From contig NC_090288.1 in NCBI RefSeq assembly GCF_037392515.1, positions 13,869,969 through 13,933,968 on the forward strand: 64,000 nucleotides of DNA. The letters run 5' to 3'. Below, one piece after another: positions 53,001 through 63,655 of this stretch. This DNA is from Haliotis asinina (taxonomy: Eukaryota; Mollusca; Gastropoda; Lepetellida; Haliotidae). Each line of letters opens with the position of its first letter. Within the stretch, counting starts at the first letter, position 1. The notes beneath the pieces are model-generated. The model ran no database searches, was not told where the DNA came from, and saw nothing but the letters and a program-made list of their open reading frames with translations. A program made the translations under genes and the position numbers.

Positions 53001-56000
53001 GAATGTCACACTGAGCAAAAAAGATTGAGTTTAGATCAGACAATCCAGTGATCAACAGCATCAGGATCAATCTGTGAACTGTGTAAATTATTTAAAAAAT
53101 CCAAGACACAGGTTGCAAGTAATATGCAACAACCGTACCTGCATTCAGCCTTTGAAGACATTCCCCATTCCTTCACAAAGGAATCCAATGTGCCTATTGA
53201 CATATCTGTCGAACGGAAGCAGCGTTCATCAAAATATTTCTGAAATAAAAAACATACTTACAAAAACTTTGAACACAGCACTGGTACCAGGAATAAAACA
53301 CCAAATAGCACTGATTAAGAGTAATAAAAAGTCACCATATCTGCAGGTTTGCTGATGGATACAGATTGATGTATTGCATAATCAAGGAAGAGGACATCAC
53401 ATGTGACTCCATGCCCTGTTACACGACCTAGTTCATAGCAGAGGAAAGTAAGATTCATTATGGATAACACCTTCTTTATTACATATGATGTGACGTCACT
53501 CTTGCTTGAGAACAGTATAAGGAAAGAAGTTGTTATCCATAAAGAATCTTACTTTCTTAGTTTGAAACCTGTAACCCTAATATGGACGAGCCTTTGACCT
53601 ATGAGCAAAGATTCGAAACCTGATTCAATCTGGATTCCATGTTTGTCAGAACCATACCCATGTTCAAGTTTCCCCGGAATCCACATAAGGAGGGTTCCAA
53701 TTCCTGGTTCAGGTTTTGTTGGTGCTATATAAGTCTCTTCTCACAGAGATTGTTTGTCATATCTTCCTATGTAGCTCTGTTCTCTTACGGCCGTATGTCC
53801 AAGTTCTCATAACATCCCATATCCACAAAAAATAATAATATGATTTATCTTCCTTCTTTCTATCCAATCAGAACATACTTATCTTCCTTCTTTCTATCCA
53901 ATCAGAACATATTTATCTTCCTTCTTTCTATCCAATCAGAACATATTTATCTTCCTTCTTTCTATCAATCAGAACATATTTATCTTCCTTCTTACTAACC
54001 AATCAGAACATATTTATCTTCCTTCTTTCTATCCAATCAGAGCATATTTATCTTCCTTCTTTCTATCCAATCAGAACATGCGCTACATTGACCTTAATCC
54101 AGCTTGACTAATACAAGCAAATGTGGGGCCACAAATATCCCTCTGTCGGGAACTTGTGTTGATGTGATACACGAGACATTTAATGGATAGCTTGTTCGTT
54201 GTCAACAAGGGAGATGAAGATGCCAATTGTCCTGTCATGACAAAACTGAGCTCTATCTGGAAGAAACGTTTGTGAATCACAACCTAGAAGAGGTTGTAGT
54301 TTTCCTGAAGCATATGGAAATTACCGAGGCATTGCCAATGATCGCTTCTGAAACAACGTCGCTGACTGCGGGGATGCTAAGCCCAAAATGTTGCTAATAG
54401 TAGTTTCAACGTTCAAAATTAGTAATTTGACCAAAAATTAGTATCCAACTAAATAAACAAAAACATGATGCATTCTGAGAAAAAAATAATGATATTATGG
54501 TCATGTGGTTAAATTATTTCCACTGAAACTAAATATGTTAAATAACAAAGGTATTGAAATGAGCTTCACTAAAATTACGTTTGTTACTTGCACATCATTG
54601 CAGTTCAAAATATGTCATTAAATTTGATGAATGGAAGGTACATGAAGTCTGAAAATGTATTTCATTGTTGAAAATATTTGTTTTTGTCTATGTATCTGAA
54701 TTTTAATTAATTTTATTCAAATTTCATAGGATTTCTGGTGGAATTGTATTGGCGTAGTTTGAAGTTTAAATTCATAGCGACTACGATAAAACTGTAGAGG
54801 TTGGCATCTCTACACAACTGACTCTGATTGCAACCAATCACAAAACCCTGAACACTCGCACCATGAAAGGGTTGTATTAAAACAGAGGTTTGCAGGAAGG
54901 TATGACAAATAACCTCTGTGGAAAGAGAATGGTACAATATCTGTGTTCAAGTATTTCACAAGAGTGACAGACGTCTGAGGACAGCATCCCTTCAGGTTTT
55001 TCTCCTGGATCAAGTTGACATGATACAAACAGAATACTGCTTAATGCGGTGTCAAAGAAAACACATGCACTCATAATCTATCCTTGATAATATCCAGGGT
55101 AAAAAAATTAATATTGTGGTTCCAATTCCCTGACCGACCCTTGAATTCTGGTGCTGACTCTATTTTTTTTCAAGCAATGTAAATAAAAATAGTGTTCAGA
55201 TAAAAGGGTATTTTACCTGCATGATGGACATTGGTCATTCTGATAGAAAAAGTCAACGTGTGGGCGCAAGCCTGTTTACAACATTGAAAATGTGCCGTTA
55301 GTTTGCACTTTACTTCTAAAATATTTTTTTGAAAAAAATTCTTACCTACCTACCCTAAATTTTGAAAAGCTGTAATCAGAACAACACTTTTGTACCCGGC
55401 ATGCATTTACAACATTTTGTTATCTCCCCTTACTGGCTCCAATTTCTCCCAGTAGCCAATCTGATAGGTCACTACAACCGAGCTTGCTAGTGTGAACAAA
55501 CGTGGCAGTTGCAGCTGCAAAGATTTGCTGGCCGTGCGACACAGATTTAGGAAATAAATCATACAGACAAATTTACAGGTCTGATACCTCAAAAATGTAT
55601 ATCATACAAGAACTCCTTCTTCCTCTTTCAAGATACCTCTGCAACAATTGCATTGTCAAGTTTAATCAGTTTGATATAAGAAGCGGAAGTGAGTTATGAT
55701 GAAAGCCTTGTGATTGGTCTGTTCAAGTCAGTAACGGATGGTAATATAACTACTAATAATATTATTAAACATACAAAGCTGTAGTTGCATCGAGGGTACT
55801 AGTGGAAATTTATCGGAATGTATAGTCTGGAGATTAACAAGGATGGTCACAACTGTTTACCTGCGTGAATACTGTGTCTGCGGTGAACTGCGGCCACACG
55901 GAGTACACTCCGTCAGCTGTGATGAAGGTTGTTGTGTTGAGACCACGGCATGATGGGTAAAACCACACACACACAAGAATTATCAGTAAAATACTCAAGA

Positions 56001-56052
56001 AGAACCATCTCCATTTCTTCTTCATTACGCACTTCCTGTCATCTTTCATCAT
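41082..56052 (-). CDS. Type II membrane GalT/HIT-superfamily protein (14 exons)
   Basis: Exons, minus strand: 56052-55861, 55271-55217, 53427-53336, 53239-53139, 52867-52729, 52221-52118, 48559-48503, 47204-47037, 46542-46412, 45160-45021, 43419-43335, 42533-42475, 41758-41660, 41156-41082. All have AG/GT borders and matching phases, totalling 1497 nt or 498 residues. A basic N-terminus (KKKWRW), one membrane segment (about 17-32) and an NTT glycosylation site at 39 suggest a lumenal or extracellular body. CDFC in exon 7 could bind zinc. Exon 9 carries MVWDLLPHSGASQIHPHVHG, with the His triad near 333-337 as in galactose-1-phosphate uridylyltransferase-like nucleotidyl transferases. Exons 12-14 (SVGIGLPPL, ARIVTRGAVAEIRTD, SSLELFAGTNVNIDP) close the domain. 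A 5' UTR acceptor lies at 56122. The substrate is unknown. The weakest border is the exon 8 donor (GTGGGT). Confidence 0.8.
41387..41558 (+). repeat. tRNA-derived SINE, full length
   Basis: GGTGGGGTAGTTAGAGTGGT (A-box-like head), then CCTGGTTCTATTCCCCACAT (B-box), AGTGTGAAGCCCATCACTGG and ATTGCTAAAAGTGGC, ending CTCACTCACTC. It lies in intron 13 of the minus-strand gene. Confidence 0.85.
41801..41878. mobile_element. Perfect 28-bp hairpin MITE
   Basis: Arms 41801-41828 and 41851-41878 are exact reverse complements (GTAATACAGGACAAATTTTT plus ATGGATAG) with a 22-bp loop. It lies in intron 12 of the minus-strand gene. A relative is at 53444-53556, sharing the ATGGATA.CA.CTTCTT segment. Confidence 0.85.
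42005..42125 (+). repeat. Gastropod-type SINE fragment
   Basis: TGGTGGCGGTCTGTATAAAT, GAACCAGACAATCTAGTGAT and ACATAATTGGGATACCATGA identify it. Confidence 0.65.
42575..42685 (+). repeat. Gastropod-type SINE fragment
   Basis: CACACTCAGCAATATTACAG, ACAGTCTGTAAACAATTGAG and ATCAGACAATCCTGTGATCA identify it. Confidence 0.65.
43430..45010. other. Intron 10 of the GalT-like gene
   Basis: Intronic sequence of 1.6 kb with one degraded tRNA-derived SINE (about 44505-44640, TTGCTTTTAGCAATATTC, GGATTCACACATTGTAC) and no other recognisable content. Confidence 0.5.
45230..45500 (+). repeat. SINE with an expanded (GAGT)n head
   Basis: The GAGT tetranucleotide runs uninterrupted from about 45232 to 45293 (about 15 units) and joins TTTAGTTTTCCACCGCACTC, CAGTAATATTCCAGCTATAT and CAAGCAATCCAGTGATCAAC, so the microsatellite is the 5' end of this SINE family. 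It sits in intron 9. Confidence 0.85.
46030..46260 (-). other. Unexplained minus-strand ORF in intron 9
   Basis: Open for 76 codons (NYRCFLRLNINGREITLNLF, then CRLQNGDLPRIQQKCFKQFE), ending just past a possible GTGAGT donor at about 46087. It does not fit the phases of the surrounding gene, whose exons 9 and 10 join directly (phase 1). It could be an alternative exon or a mobile-element piece. Confidence 0.25.
46605..46800 (+). repeat. Gastropod-type SINE
   Basis: GTTTAACGTCACACTCTGCA, AATAATTGAGCCTGAATC, GTGTCAACCAAATCACCAAG and TTAGTCACCTCTAGCTTGCA identify it. It lies in intron 8. Confidence 0.7.
47317..48178. repeat. 21-bp minisatellite, about 41 copies
   Basis: Unit CAGTGCTTGG[AG][TC]CATACTAGA with variants CATACAAGA, CATTCTAGA and CATACAGGG. 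A seven-unit block (147 bp) recurs at 47451 and 47598, marked by the CCATTCTAG variant, which is higher-order structure. 21 bp is seven codons: the minus strand, which is the sense strand of the host gene, is open for 327 codons (MVQALSC heptads), and + reads LDHTRQC. It sits in intron 7 of the GalT-like gene. Confidence 0.95.
48275..48365 (-). repeat. Second tRNA-derived SINE family, fragment
   Basis: CATCTGGGATTCAAACACAC and CCTCAGAGTCAGGCACCTAA match 24640-24675. Confidence 0.55.
49478..51285. repeat. 43-bp minisatellite, about 42 copies
   Basis: Unit CATGGATTTACTACCCTTGG followed by GCCAGCATGTGGTTTGGATT and TAA. Variants cluster by position: GTGACGTGGATGTAA units lie in 49850-50040, and GTCAGCAAGTGGTTTAGATT units dominate after 50270. 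The array is 1.8 kb in intron 6 of the GalT-like gene. It encodes nothing; every unit has stops. Confidence 0.95.
51535..51715 (-). repeat. tRNA-derived SINE
   Basis: AGTGAGTGAGTTTTATTTTT at the 3' end, then TGTACCCATGTGGGGAATAG, AACCTGGGTCTTCAGTGTGA and CCTTAACCACTTGGCTATCT at the head. It lies in intron 6. Confidence 0.8.
52980..53085 (+). repeat. Gastropod-type SINE fragment
   Basis: GATTGAGTTTAGATCAGACA, ATCCAGTGATCAACAGCATC and AGGATCAATCTGTGAACTG identify it. It lies in intron 4. Confidence 0.6.
53444..53556. mobile_element. Hairpin MITE touching a splice acceptor
   Basis: GAAAGTAAGATTCATTATGG (53444) pairs with the reverse complement of CCATAAAGAATCTTACTTTC (ends 53556); pairing extends to TAACAACTTCTT. 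It contains one TGACGTCA in the loop region (about 53490). It ends 16 bp upstream (in gene sense) of the exon 3 acceptor at 53428, so its arm supplies part of the pyrimidine tract. Confidence 0.8.
53733..54930. mobile_element. MITE with inverted ends and internal tandem array
   Basis: The ends TCTCTTCTCACAGAGATTGT...TACGGCC and GGTTGTATTAAAACAGAGGT...GGAAAGAGA are inverted and match the MITE at 29204-29645. The shared interior includes CTGGAAGAAACGTTTGTGAA and GAAATTACCGAG. About 430 bp (54375-54810) has no match in the short copy. It lies in intron 2 of the GalT-like gene. Confidence 0.75.
53841..54079 (+). repeat. 34-bp tandem array with CCAAT boxes, 7 copies
   Basis: Unit ATATTTATCTTCCTTCTTTC followed by TATCCAATCAGAAC. 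Seven copies, one with CCAATC reduced by a base. The related MITE at 29204 has a single copy of the same unit, so the array arose by amplification inside this MITE. Confidence 0.9.
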
Positions 56053-56120
56053 TCAAAGACAGCTTGTATGTCGCCAAACTGATTCAGGTCACCATAAGGG
56101 ACTGTCGTCCAAGAAGCTTA

Positions 56121-56130
56121 TCTGAAAAAA
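56121..56130 (-). promoter_or_regulatory. 5' UTR splice acceptor of the GalT-like gene
   Basis: On the minus strand GGTTTTTTTTCAG precedes exon sequence starting at 56121, 69 nt before the ATG at 56052. This implies a non-coding first exon further up that I could not place. Confidence 0.55.
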
Positions 56131-56284
56131 AACCATTTGGAGTGAATTTGAAAAACATTTAATTTATTTATAATAGAGCATCTATTGGAACTTGCAAGAT
56201 TACTCTAAATCTGTAATTGCTGTAGGTGCTAAAAGGATAATTCATTATTTTATTAACTGTTGTAGAGTGTGAGGTGTGGTGGGT

Positions 56285-56470
56285 GTGAGGCATCATTTGG
56301 TTTATTGTTTAACGCTGCATTCAGCAATATAACAGCTATATGGCTACAGTCTGTATATAATCAATTCTGGACAAGAAAATCCAGTGACAAACAGCATGTG
56401 CATTGATTTATCTAACTGAAATACAATGATATATGTTTCAACGAAGTCATCAAGTCTAGCAGTTAGTGAT
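56285..56470 (+). repeat. Gastropod-type SINE
   Basis: TTTAACGCTGCATTCAGCAA, TATAACAGCTATATGGCTAC, AAATCCAGTGACAAACAGCA and CAACGAAGTCATCAAGTC identify it. Confidence 0.65.
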
Positions 56471-56479
56471 GCTACAGGC

Positions 56480-59400
56480 CAAACTTGATCTTGACAGCTT
56501 TTTGAGGTATGATAATTATACACATTTTGTATGATTTTCATATCTCATGCAGCTCTAGACCAGTATATAACCAGACTTTGCACTATGTACAGTTGTTGAG
56601 TGAGTCATGATTACTGAGATTCCCATCGACCTGCACTTAATAACTAATCAATGGAAAGATGAAAGAAAATTATGAATAAATAGCTGAAGATGGTTTCCAA
56701 GATATTTGCAAAAATATCAAACTAAAATGACTTCTACTAAAGTTATGAAATATTTCTTGCAACAGTTAGTGAACAATCAAGCTGGGCCGGATACAGCTTT
56801 TTTGTGGTGGGGGTGGAGTGATGGGGGACGGGTGGAAGGGGAGCACTATTGAGAAATGGGGTGTTGCACTCCTGTTTCATTGGTCAATTACAAAGGCGGA
56901 CCCAGGAACTAAGCAAACCCTCATTACCATTTTCGGACGCACGGACGGACAGACGAGTAATTGTAGTTAGTGGGCGAAGGAGGAGAAAACTTTGAATCCA
57001 ATACAACCATGCAGTAAGTGTAACAAGGTACGTGAGAATGTTTTCATTGGCATTAGTGTGACTTTACAACGTGACAACAAATCTCTCACACCCTACCTTT
57101 CACTCAGTACACGGCGGATTTACGACGGTAGTCGACAACGTGGAAAACCAGATAAGATCTTATAGAATCAACTCAAAATCGATCAAAGCCAATCTGTTCC
57201 ATCAGGGTGTGTTGCGCATCATGCTCCGGGAACCAGTTTGATCTCAGCTGGTTCCCGATTCCCTTTGCGCCCCGTCTACTTGCGCCAAAGCTGGGAGCCT
57301 GTATGGTCCGTATAGCTTTTTAAAAACTATCGTGCCTCTCACAACCACCCAGCTAACAACGGGATTCTTTCCACGCCATGTCCGTCAAACTAAACGTTAT
57401 TTTTTGTTTCTCTGCATATCTTCAATAGCTATGGAAGTAGATTTTGTTTGAAGTACTCAATTGCTGCAAAATACATGTTATTTGTCATAAGAAAAGCAAG
57501 ATGATATCAATTGACGGTCCAGATGGAGGGACTATGAGTGTGAGGGCGCGCCCGTTCACCGAGTGAATGGTAGGGAGTCATGCCGGTGGCATACTAAAAC
57601 AACAGGCTAATAGAGGTGATGGCTTATAATACACATACACGAGGGCGCCAATGATACCGTTACACCATAAGGAAGAGGTCAAATCATTGAGGAAAAATGC
57701 CACTTGGCTGGTGAGGTTTTGTAAGTAATAGGTGAAGAACATAGGGTGCGCACGCATGGTAAATAGATTCCTTGATCATGGTTAGTTACTGTCTATGGCC
57801 TCATGAAGCTTCCTTTGTCGTCAGTTGTTGGTGACTTCCCACATAGCGGGCTTCTGGTCGAGCTTGTGTAAATCTCCGACGTGCAGTTGTCCTCAACTAC
57901 ATGAACTATAATTTGTTGTCATAGGTTATATAGACATTCTTTTTATGATTTATCATTTTATTTTATGCCACTTTTTTTTATTTTATGTTATTTTATGCCG
58001 TTCCCACAATCGTACATAAGAACGACTATAAACGGTATTGGCGCTTCTTACTGGGTAATACATGAAATGCCACTGGCTTGAAGTTCTAGAATCACTCTGA
58101 AGGCTTTGATCAGTCCTCATAAAGTTTCAGGCCATTAGATATGAGCTATAACATTAGAGGTGACTATAATTACTGTCCATTGTTTCACTGATCGTGTACT
58201 CCTGAAATATTAATATAAGGTAAATGATCTTGTTTTCTTCTTCGAATAAATCCCTTTCATTCAAATACAGACGCAGAACATAATTGCTGTAAAAGACAAT
58301 TCTATTTTAGTTTCAGAGAAATGGTAGTTGAAACAGCGTTTCAAGCAGAAACTAAAACATGCAGCTCTTTTCTCTAGTTTTCAATGTTTTCAGAGAGACA
58401 GACAGACAATCTTGTTTTTGCTTTTAAAGGAATTCGTTTTGCATCACAGAGCTTGAGAAAACTATAAATGAATAAGAACAAAATATGAAGTAACTGAAAA
58501 TATGAAGAGAGATAAATTTGTGCTAAAAATGAATGCATAAGATGGCAACTGGACGTTCAAGTTACAAGAGCAATACCTTTAGAATACAGGCAAATAAATA
58601 TGGAATATTTCTGAGTGCGGCGTAAACCTTATCTCACTCACTCACGCAGAGGAATTGTTTTTCCTTACCCCGGAAAGTGATATTTTCAGATATTGCGAGA
58701 CGGGCCCAGTTCAATGACTTATGTTGGTATACAAGAGACGGGGCCCAGCTAGGTCCTGCACTTGCGTTCCCGTAAAACTGGTTCCTTGGTTCTCTTTGCG
58801 TGCGCCGACTTGCATTGAGATATATTAACCTGGGCCCCGCCTCGCATATCGCAATATATCGCAATATAGAAGCTCTGGCGAACGTTAGGGACCCGGGAAC
58901 CAGCTTATGAGGTATACAAGACGGTGCCCAGCTTTATTCGTCACCACTCGCATCTTTCCGTTTTCCGTCACGAGTTGTCACGAATGCTCATCAGTTTCAT
59001 TATCGCTGCGAGGAGCTTGCAGACCGCTATGTTAGATGTCAACAAACGCCAAATGCACATGTTTCAAAAGCACTCTGGCGCGAAATCACAAATGTTACCC
59101 GTCAACAAGGATTGTCAAAGAAATGTCATATTTTGCAACTAGATAAATAAGGTGCACAAATGCGTTATTATTCTTTAATGACACGTCTTGTTCCAGATAC
59201 GCGTGTTTTCACTGCTTTGTCCATGTGTGTTTATTTTGGTGAAAACCCATGCAAATACAGAAATGTTCAGAACCAACTATGACCCATTGCTTGCACAACA
59301 TCTGACAAGTTATGCAAATGTGCCATTTAGTATGAACAATGTACAATCGCCACAATCCTTTCATGCATGGAAAATATAACCATTGAAAAGATGTTCATCA

Positions 59401-60290
59401 GAGCAATATGTGTACACTTTTGATAGAATAGTCACACAGGTTACAGCTGCAAGATAGGGGTTCCAATTTCATAGTCTCTGAAGCATATTATTTTCAATTC
59501 AACCCAGTGTGGCCTATGATGCAAATGACTTAAATCTAGATTATGTCTAGATTACTTTAGTTTCTGAATCTCCCATCTCACTTGAGCTCCTTTTCAGTTT
59601 CAATGGAGCTCTTTGTTACAGAGATACATTTCAGAAACTAAGTGTTTGCAAATTGTTTTGTTGTTGTTTAATGCTTTGCAATATTCCAGCAATTCCAGCT
59701 GTAAATAACTGGACCAGGCAATCCAGTGTTCAACAACATGAACATTAAACTACACTAACCTGCATCTTCACATTTGCATTAGTCTACAAAAACCATAAAA
59801 TTTATATAATTTTAGCCTATGCTGTCTTTATCAGCGATATGATACTAAAATATTAAAATCGATATTAAAATTGTAATCATAACAATGTATTGGCAAAGTA
59901 TTGTGCACTGAAGCTGTGATATGATACAAATTCCAATATGAGGGTGGCGATACCATATGTATCATAATAATGAAATGTTTAATTGTAGCACCACCACAAA
60001 ACACCTTAATATCAAAACAAAACCACTTTAAAGTATTTTGTCAAATTCCATCAGCATTTTCAATGTTTATTTACAAATGAGATAATTAAGTTTATACACA
60101 GACTTTTTGAATGTTAATAAGATGAGAGTGCTTTGCTAGAGCGCCTTCATATAGTTGTGATATTGCTGAGTGCGGCATAAAATTAAACTCACTCATTTAA
60201 TAGTCCTGAGCACACTGTACAACTTAAATGATAAAAGTACTGTTTCAGAATGGCAATCACATTCAACTGTGTTTGTTTTCTGATGTCTTT
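56480..60290. other. Intergenic region between divergent genes
   Basis: No coding exon that I can support. It holds a possible short exon with a good donor near 57004-57032 (AACAAG|GTACGTGAG), a SINE end at about 58605-58645, a GC-richer stretch with inverted GGGCCC-containing segments (58695-58850) and a SINE piece at 59660-59760 (GCAATATTCCAGCAATTCCA, GGACCAGGCAATCCAGTG). Promoters for the minus-strand GalT-like gene and the + strand coiled-coil gene are expected here. Confidence 0.4.
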
Positions 60291-60299
60291 CCAGTGAAC

Positions 60300-61333
60300 A
60301 TGGGGTCAAAGGTGAAGCAGAAGCACTTGCTGCTGCTGCAGAGGAAGGTTGGGGAGAAGATGGCGGCACTCAGGGAACAGCAGGATATCCTTCAGTCTTC
60401 TATTGCACAGTATGTTTCGCAGGTTAGTGGAGCAGGTAGTTGGTAAAAGAGATCCTCTCAGAACTGTATTTCTGTAAACTTTGCAACACAGTCTCAGTGA
60501 CATCCTGTCACCAGTAGTTCACAGGTCTTGTACTGATGGTTCAAAGGGTGGATGAGTGAGTGAGTTGGGTTTTATGCTGTTTAAAAAATATTGTGGCAAT
60601 ATTGTGCTGTTTCACTAACTGAACTCATGCATGCTGCACAAACACTTTAACCAATCCCATCATCCTGAAGGGGATGACGGACAACGGGTGTTATTGCAGC
60701 CGGGGTACCAGAAATTGGCTTCTCACATTGTACTAATCGGGGAGTCAAACCTAGGTGAAACATATTCTCTAACTCAGGGCTCCAGATAAGGGCTGTATTG
60801 GCATATGTTTGGATAAACAATATGCACGATGTGGTAGGAAAAAATCAGAAAACATATCAGATACCCACCATGGCAATGGTGTATGGTCTTAGAATCATTT
60901 ACGAACGTATTTATCTGAAAAGGTATTGCTTTATTGTTTATTGAACTGTTTACCCAAGAGTAGCAATGTTGTGGTGCATATATGAAATGAAACACGAGAT
61001 TAGTTACTTGCTGTTAAATTCCATTCAGTGCTCTAGCTTTTCCCAGTACTCTTATATTGAAAAAAAGAAGGCTTACATAGTCCTCATGTTGATGAATTTT
61101 TTTGAGCCGTGCTAACCACAAGGCTCCTCTTGCTCCAATCACCTTTTTCCAAATTTGTACGTCTAAACATCTGTGTCCTGTGACTTGGTTCCAGGCAGAG
61201 TCTTCCGCAGAGAACCTGTTGTCGATATGTGACCCGCACCTGTTCATGGAGCGTTACGTAGACGTGATGCAGGACTTGGATCGATGCCTCAACACCTGCA
61301 CGCTCCTCACAGCCACGGCAGAGGACATGATAG
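60300..61333 (+). CDS. TRIM-type coiled-coil protein, two exons (partial)
   Basis: Exon 60295-60422 (acceptor CTTTCCAG; ATG at 60300; donor GTTAGT) and exon 61195-61333 (acceptor TTCCAG; donor GTGAGT) join in phase 0. They encode VKQKHLLLLQRKVGEKMAAL, REQQDILQSSIAQYVSQ, AESSAENLLSICDPHLFMER and YVDVMQDLDRCLNTC. This heptad-rich stretch resembles the B-box C-terminal coiled coil of TRIM E3 ligases and related proteins, including the usual one- or two-residue LL(I/L)..D.....R pattern at its end. RING, B-box and C-terminal domains are not in the window. The frame is open upstream of the ATG, so a further 5' exon (phase 1) is possible. The gene runs off the right side. Confidence 0.55.
60550..60765 (-). 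repeat. tRNA-derived SINE, degraded
   Basis: GATGAGTGAGTGAGTTGGGT at the 3' end and TCGGGGAGTCAAACCTAGGT near the B-box. It lies between the two coiled-coil exons. Confidence 0.55.
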
Positions 61334-61339
61334 GTGAGT

Positions 61340-62680
61340 TACACAGGCTGACAGACATACAGGGCGTATTTTGATGGAGGAGGGACCCAGTAATGATTAA
61401 CATTGCTTATAGAAGTACAGTGGATGCCCTCTAAATCGGCATTCACTGGACCGGCAAGAAATGCTGGTACAGGGAGCATGCTGTTTTATAGAACTTTTTC
61501 CTTTTCTACCTGAGAATGATCTTCCTTGTCTGTACAACAGAGGTTTCTGTGCAAACTGGATAGTTTTATCTTTCAAAATAAGGCCAGAAATGGACATGTT
61601 TTTATTGCAGGCAGTCAATAACCAGTCATGTGTCAGTATGTTACTTTCGTCAAATTTAATATTTTCATTCACTCATGTTGTTTTTGAATTGATATTTATT
61701 TTTTTAATTTATTTTCATACTCTTGGTGCTTTTTCAAAATGTCTGAAACTGCCTGCCTGCCAGTTCGATGCTTAAGTGCAAGATCTGTTTGAGGAAGCCA
61801 AGGAATTATATCAAAATTGTTTGAAACAGGAAACATCACTGAGCTTAATGTCGATGGTAATCCAGTGGTTAATAAATGTTCAGCCAGTTAGCCAATCAAC
61901 AGGATAGCCAAGTGTTAATTACAGTACAAACAGGGAACTGGGTGGTCTTTGTTGTGCCGAAATACATAATAGACTGACACTCAAAATAATTTTATTTTGC
62001 ACATGTGCAGAAGGTTTTCAGGGATTGAAATTATTAGTGCCATTGAACCGATGACACAACTAAGATTGAAGTGGCACAGTTGAATTCTTACATGGCACAC
62101 TTGATTTATTTGCGAAAGTGCATTAAAGTATGTTTTAACCATTATTATCTTTCATGTTTAAAGTGAAATTATGAACAATGATCAATGATAAAGTGTACAG
62201 GTCAGACAGACAGCTACACATAATGTCTTTTGAAAGTTATGAGGTCAGTAAATAAACAAAAATACATACCTAGCATTGTTTTGTTATTCATGATTTATAA
62301 GTGAATGTAACAATTTAATTACAACTTCTACATTCACTTCAAGTCATGTAATGTTTTGAAGTTCAGTTTAACAGACCAGGAATTTATGGCACACCTGAAA
62401 TTGAAATGGCACACTTGAATTATCATGACAGTGCCCATGAGGCACACTTGAAGAAAACGTAATATTTTTCCATATCCTGACTCATGCTTAATTGCTTCTC
62501 TCCTGTTCATGGCGAAGGTAGTGGAACACCTGAAATCCCTTGAAGTTCCCTTCTAAAAGATGTTGACGTAAAATTCACACTCACCCATGTATCATCTCCC
62601 TTGCCCTCCACATGGTCAGCTGACCGCCATGATACTTCACTCTCTCCCTATCGTCCATACACGGCGAGAAGTCTTTAATT
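61340..62680. other. Intron or intergenic stretch
   Basis: No exon with convincing borders. Repeated short phrases (TGGCACACTTGAA at about 62093, 62407 and 62443) suggest a low-copy local repeat. Confidence 0.4.
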
Positions 62681-62689
62681 CTGTCGGTT

Positions 62690-63655
62690 TTTCTAACTAA
62701 ATTTGTGCTGTATGCGGTTTTTGGCTTGTATATATTTGTTATTATTATACAAGTTATACCAATACTTAGTCTTAGTGGATGAAATCGTGTTTTCAGTGCA
62801 GATTACGCCCGTCGGCAGTTGACCCGCACATACTTTGCCCAGCTTGTAAACCTCTTTGTTCTGCTCATACTCGTTGTATATTTTCATTAAATTGTCTCAG
62901 GCAGAATTCTTATTATATTTAACAGATAAAGCTGGCACAGACTTGCTAGAGATAAGCAACGTTGGCTCACATTAGCCATGTCTAAATCTAGTGAAATAAA
63001 GTCGGGTAACCGTTTAATTATTGATACTGAGATTCATTCCAGCGAGATGCCAGCCGTATCTCCGAGGTTGTGTCCAGGGTTGGGTGAGTCCCCTCCCAAG
63101 ACTTAGAGGAGACCATCTGTTGAGACAGGCTAAGAAAACTAAGAAGTTGAAGTCTTCATCTGTAAGATCATTGTAGAATCATTCCTCTTTGATGAAGAAA
63201 TCATTTGGGGTTGAGATAGTCCCCTTAGAAGAACGTCAATATTTCACGAGACGCCGTTAATGATACGGAGTGAAGAAACCAGCCATCGGACATCGGCAAC
63301 TAGATCGACACCGAAGGCATCATCAACGCCTCAGAACTCATCTCATCTACAACAGACATCGCATATGTCGACTGCAACAATTGGCATCGTAGACAACTCT
63401 TCAACACAGTCGTCAGTGCACGCACCACAGGCTTTCGACACAGGCGCCTTCATGCAACAATTCACAACGCAGATGATGAACCTCATGGAACAAAGATTGG
63501 AAGAGGAAAGACGACTGCAATTGTCAAAGATGTCGACTCCGAATCAGTGGGAGCATTCATCTAGACCTGCACTCGCATCTGAGGATGAAGAGAGGTGCAT
63601 GCACGCACATACTCCAGAAGATCCAGGTTGGATTAGCTTGATTCAGAGCCATTAA
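62690..63655 (+). pseudogene. Retroelement gag-like fragment (DIRS-like?)
   Basis: A Cys-rich stretch near 62795-62885 (FQCRLRPSAVDPHILCPACK, then C..H..C) is followed by a broken region (62979 onward) and an open frame 63260-63655 (131 residues). That frame has Ser/Thr-rich text, GAFMQQFTTQMMNLMEQRLE (coiled coil) and ASEDEE. The Cys-rich head plus M..M..MEQRL coiled coil resembles gag proteins of DIRS-type retrotransposons. No RT or recombinase is visible before similarity ends. The family call is tentative. Confidence 0.4.

Noticed and set aside
53841..54079. CRISPR-like or satellite array
   Set aside because: The 34-bp units are head-to-tail without spacers and lie inside a MITE that is otherwise present with one unit elsewhere.
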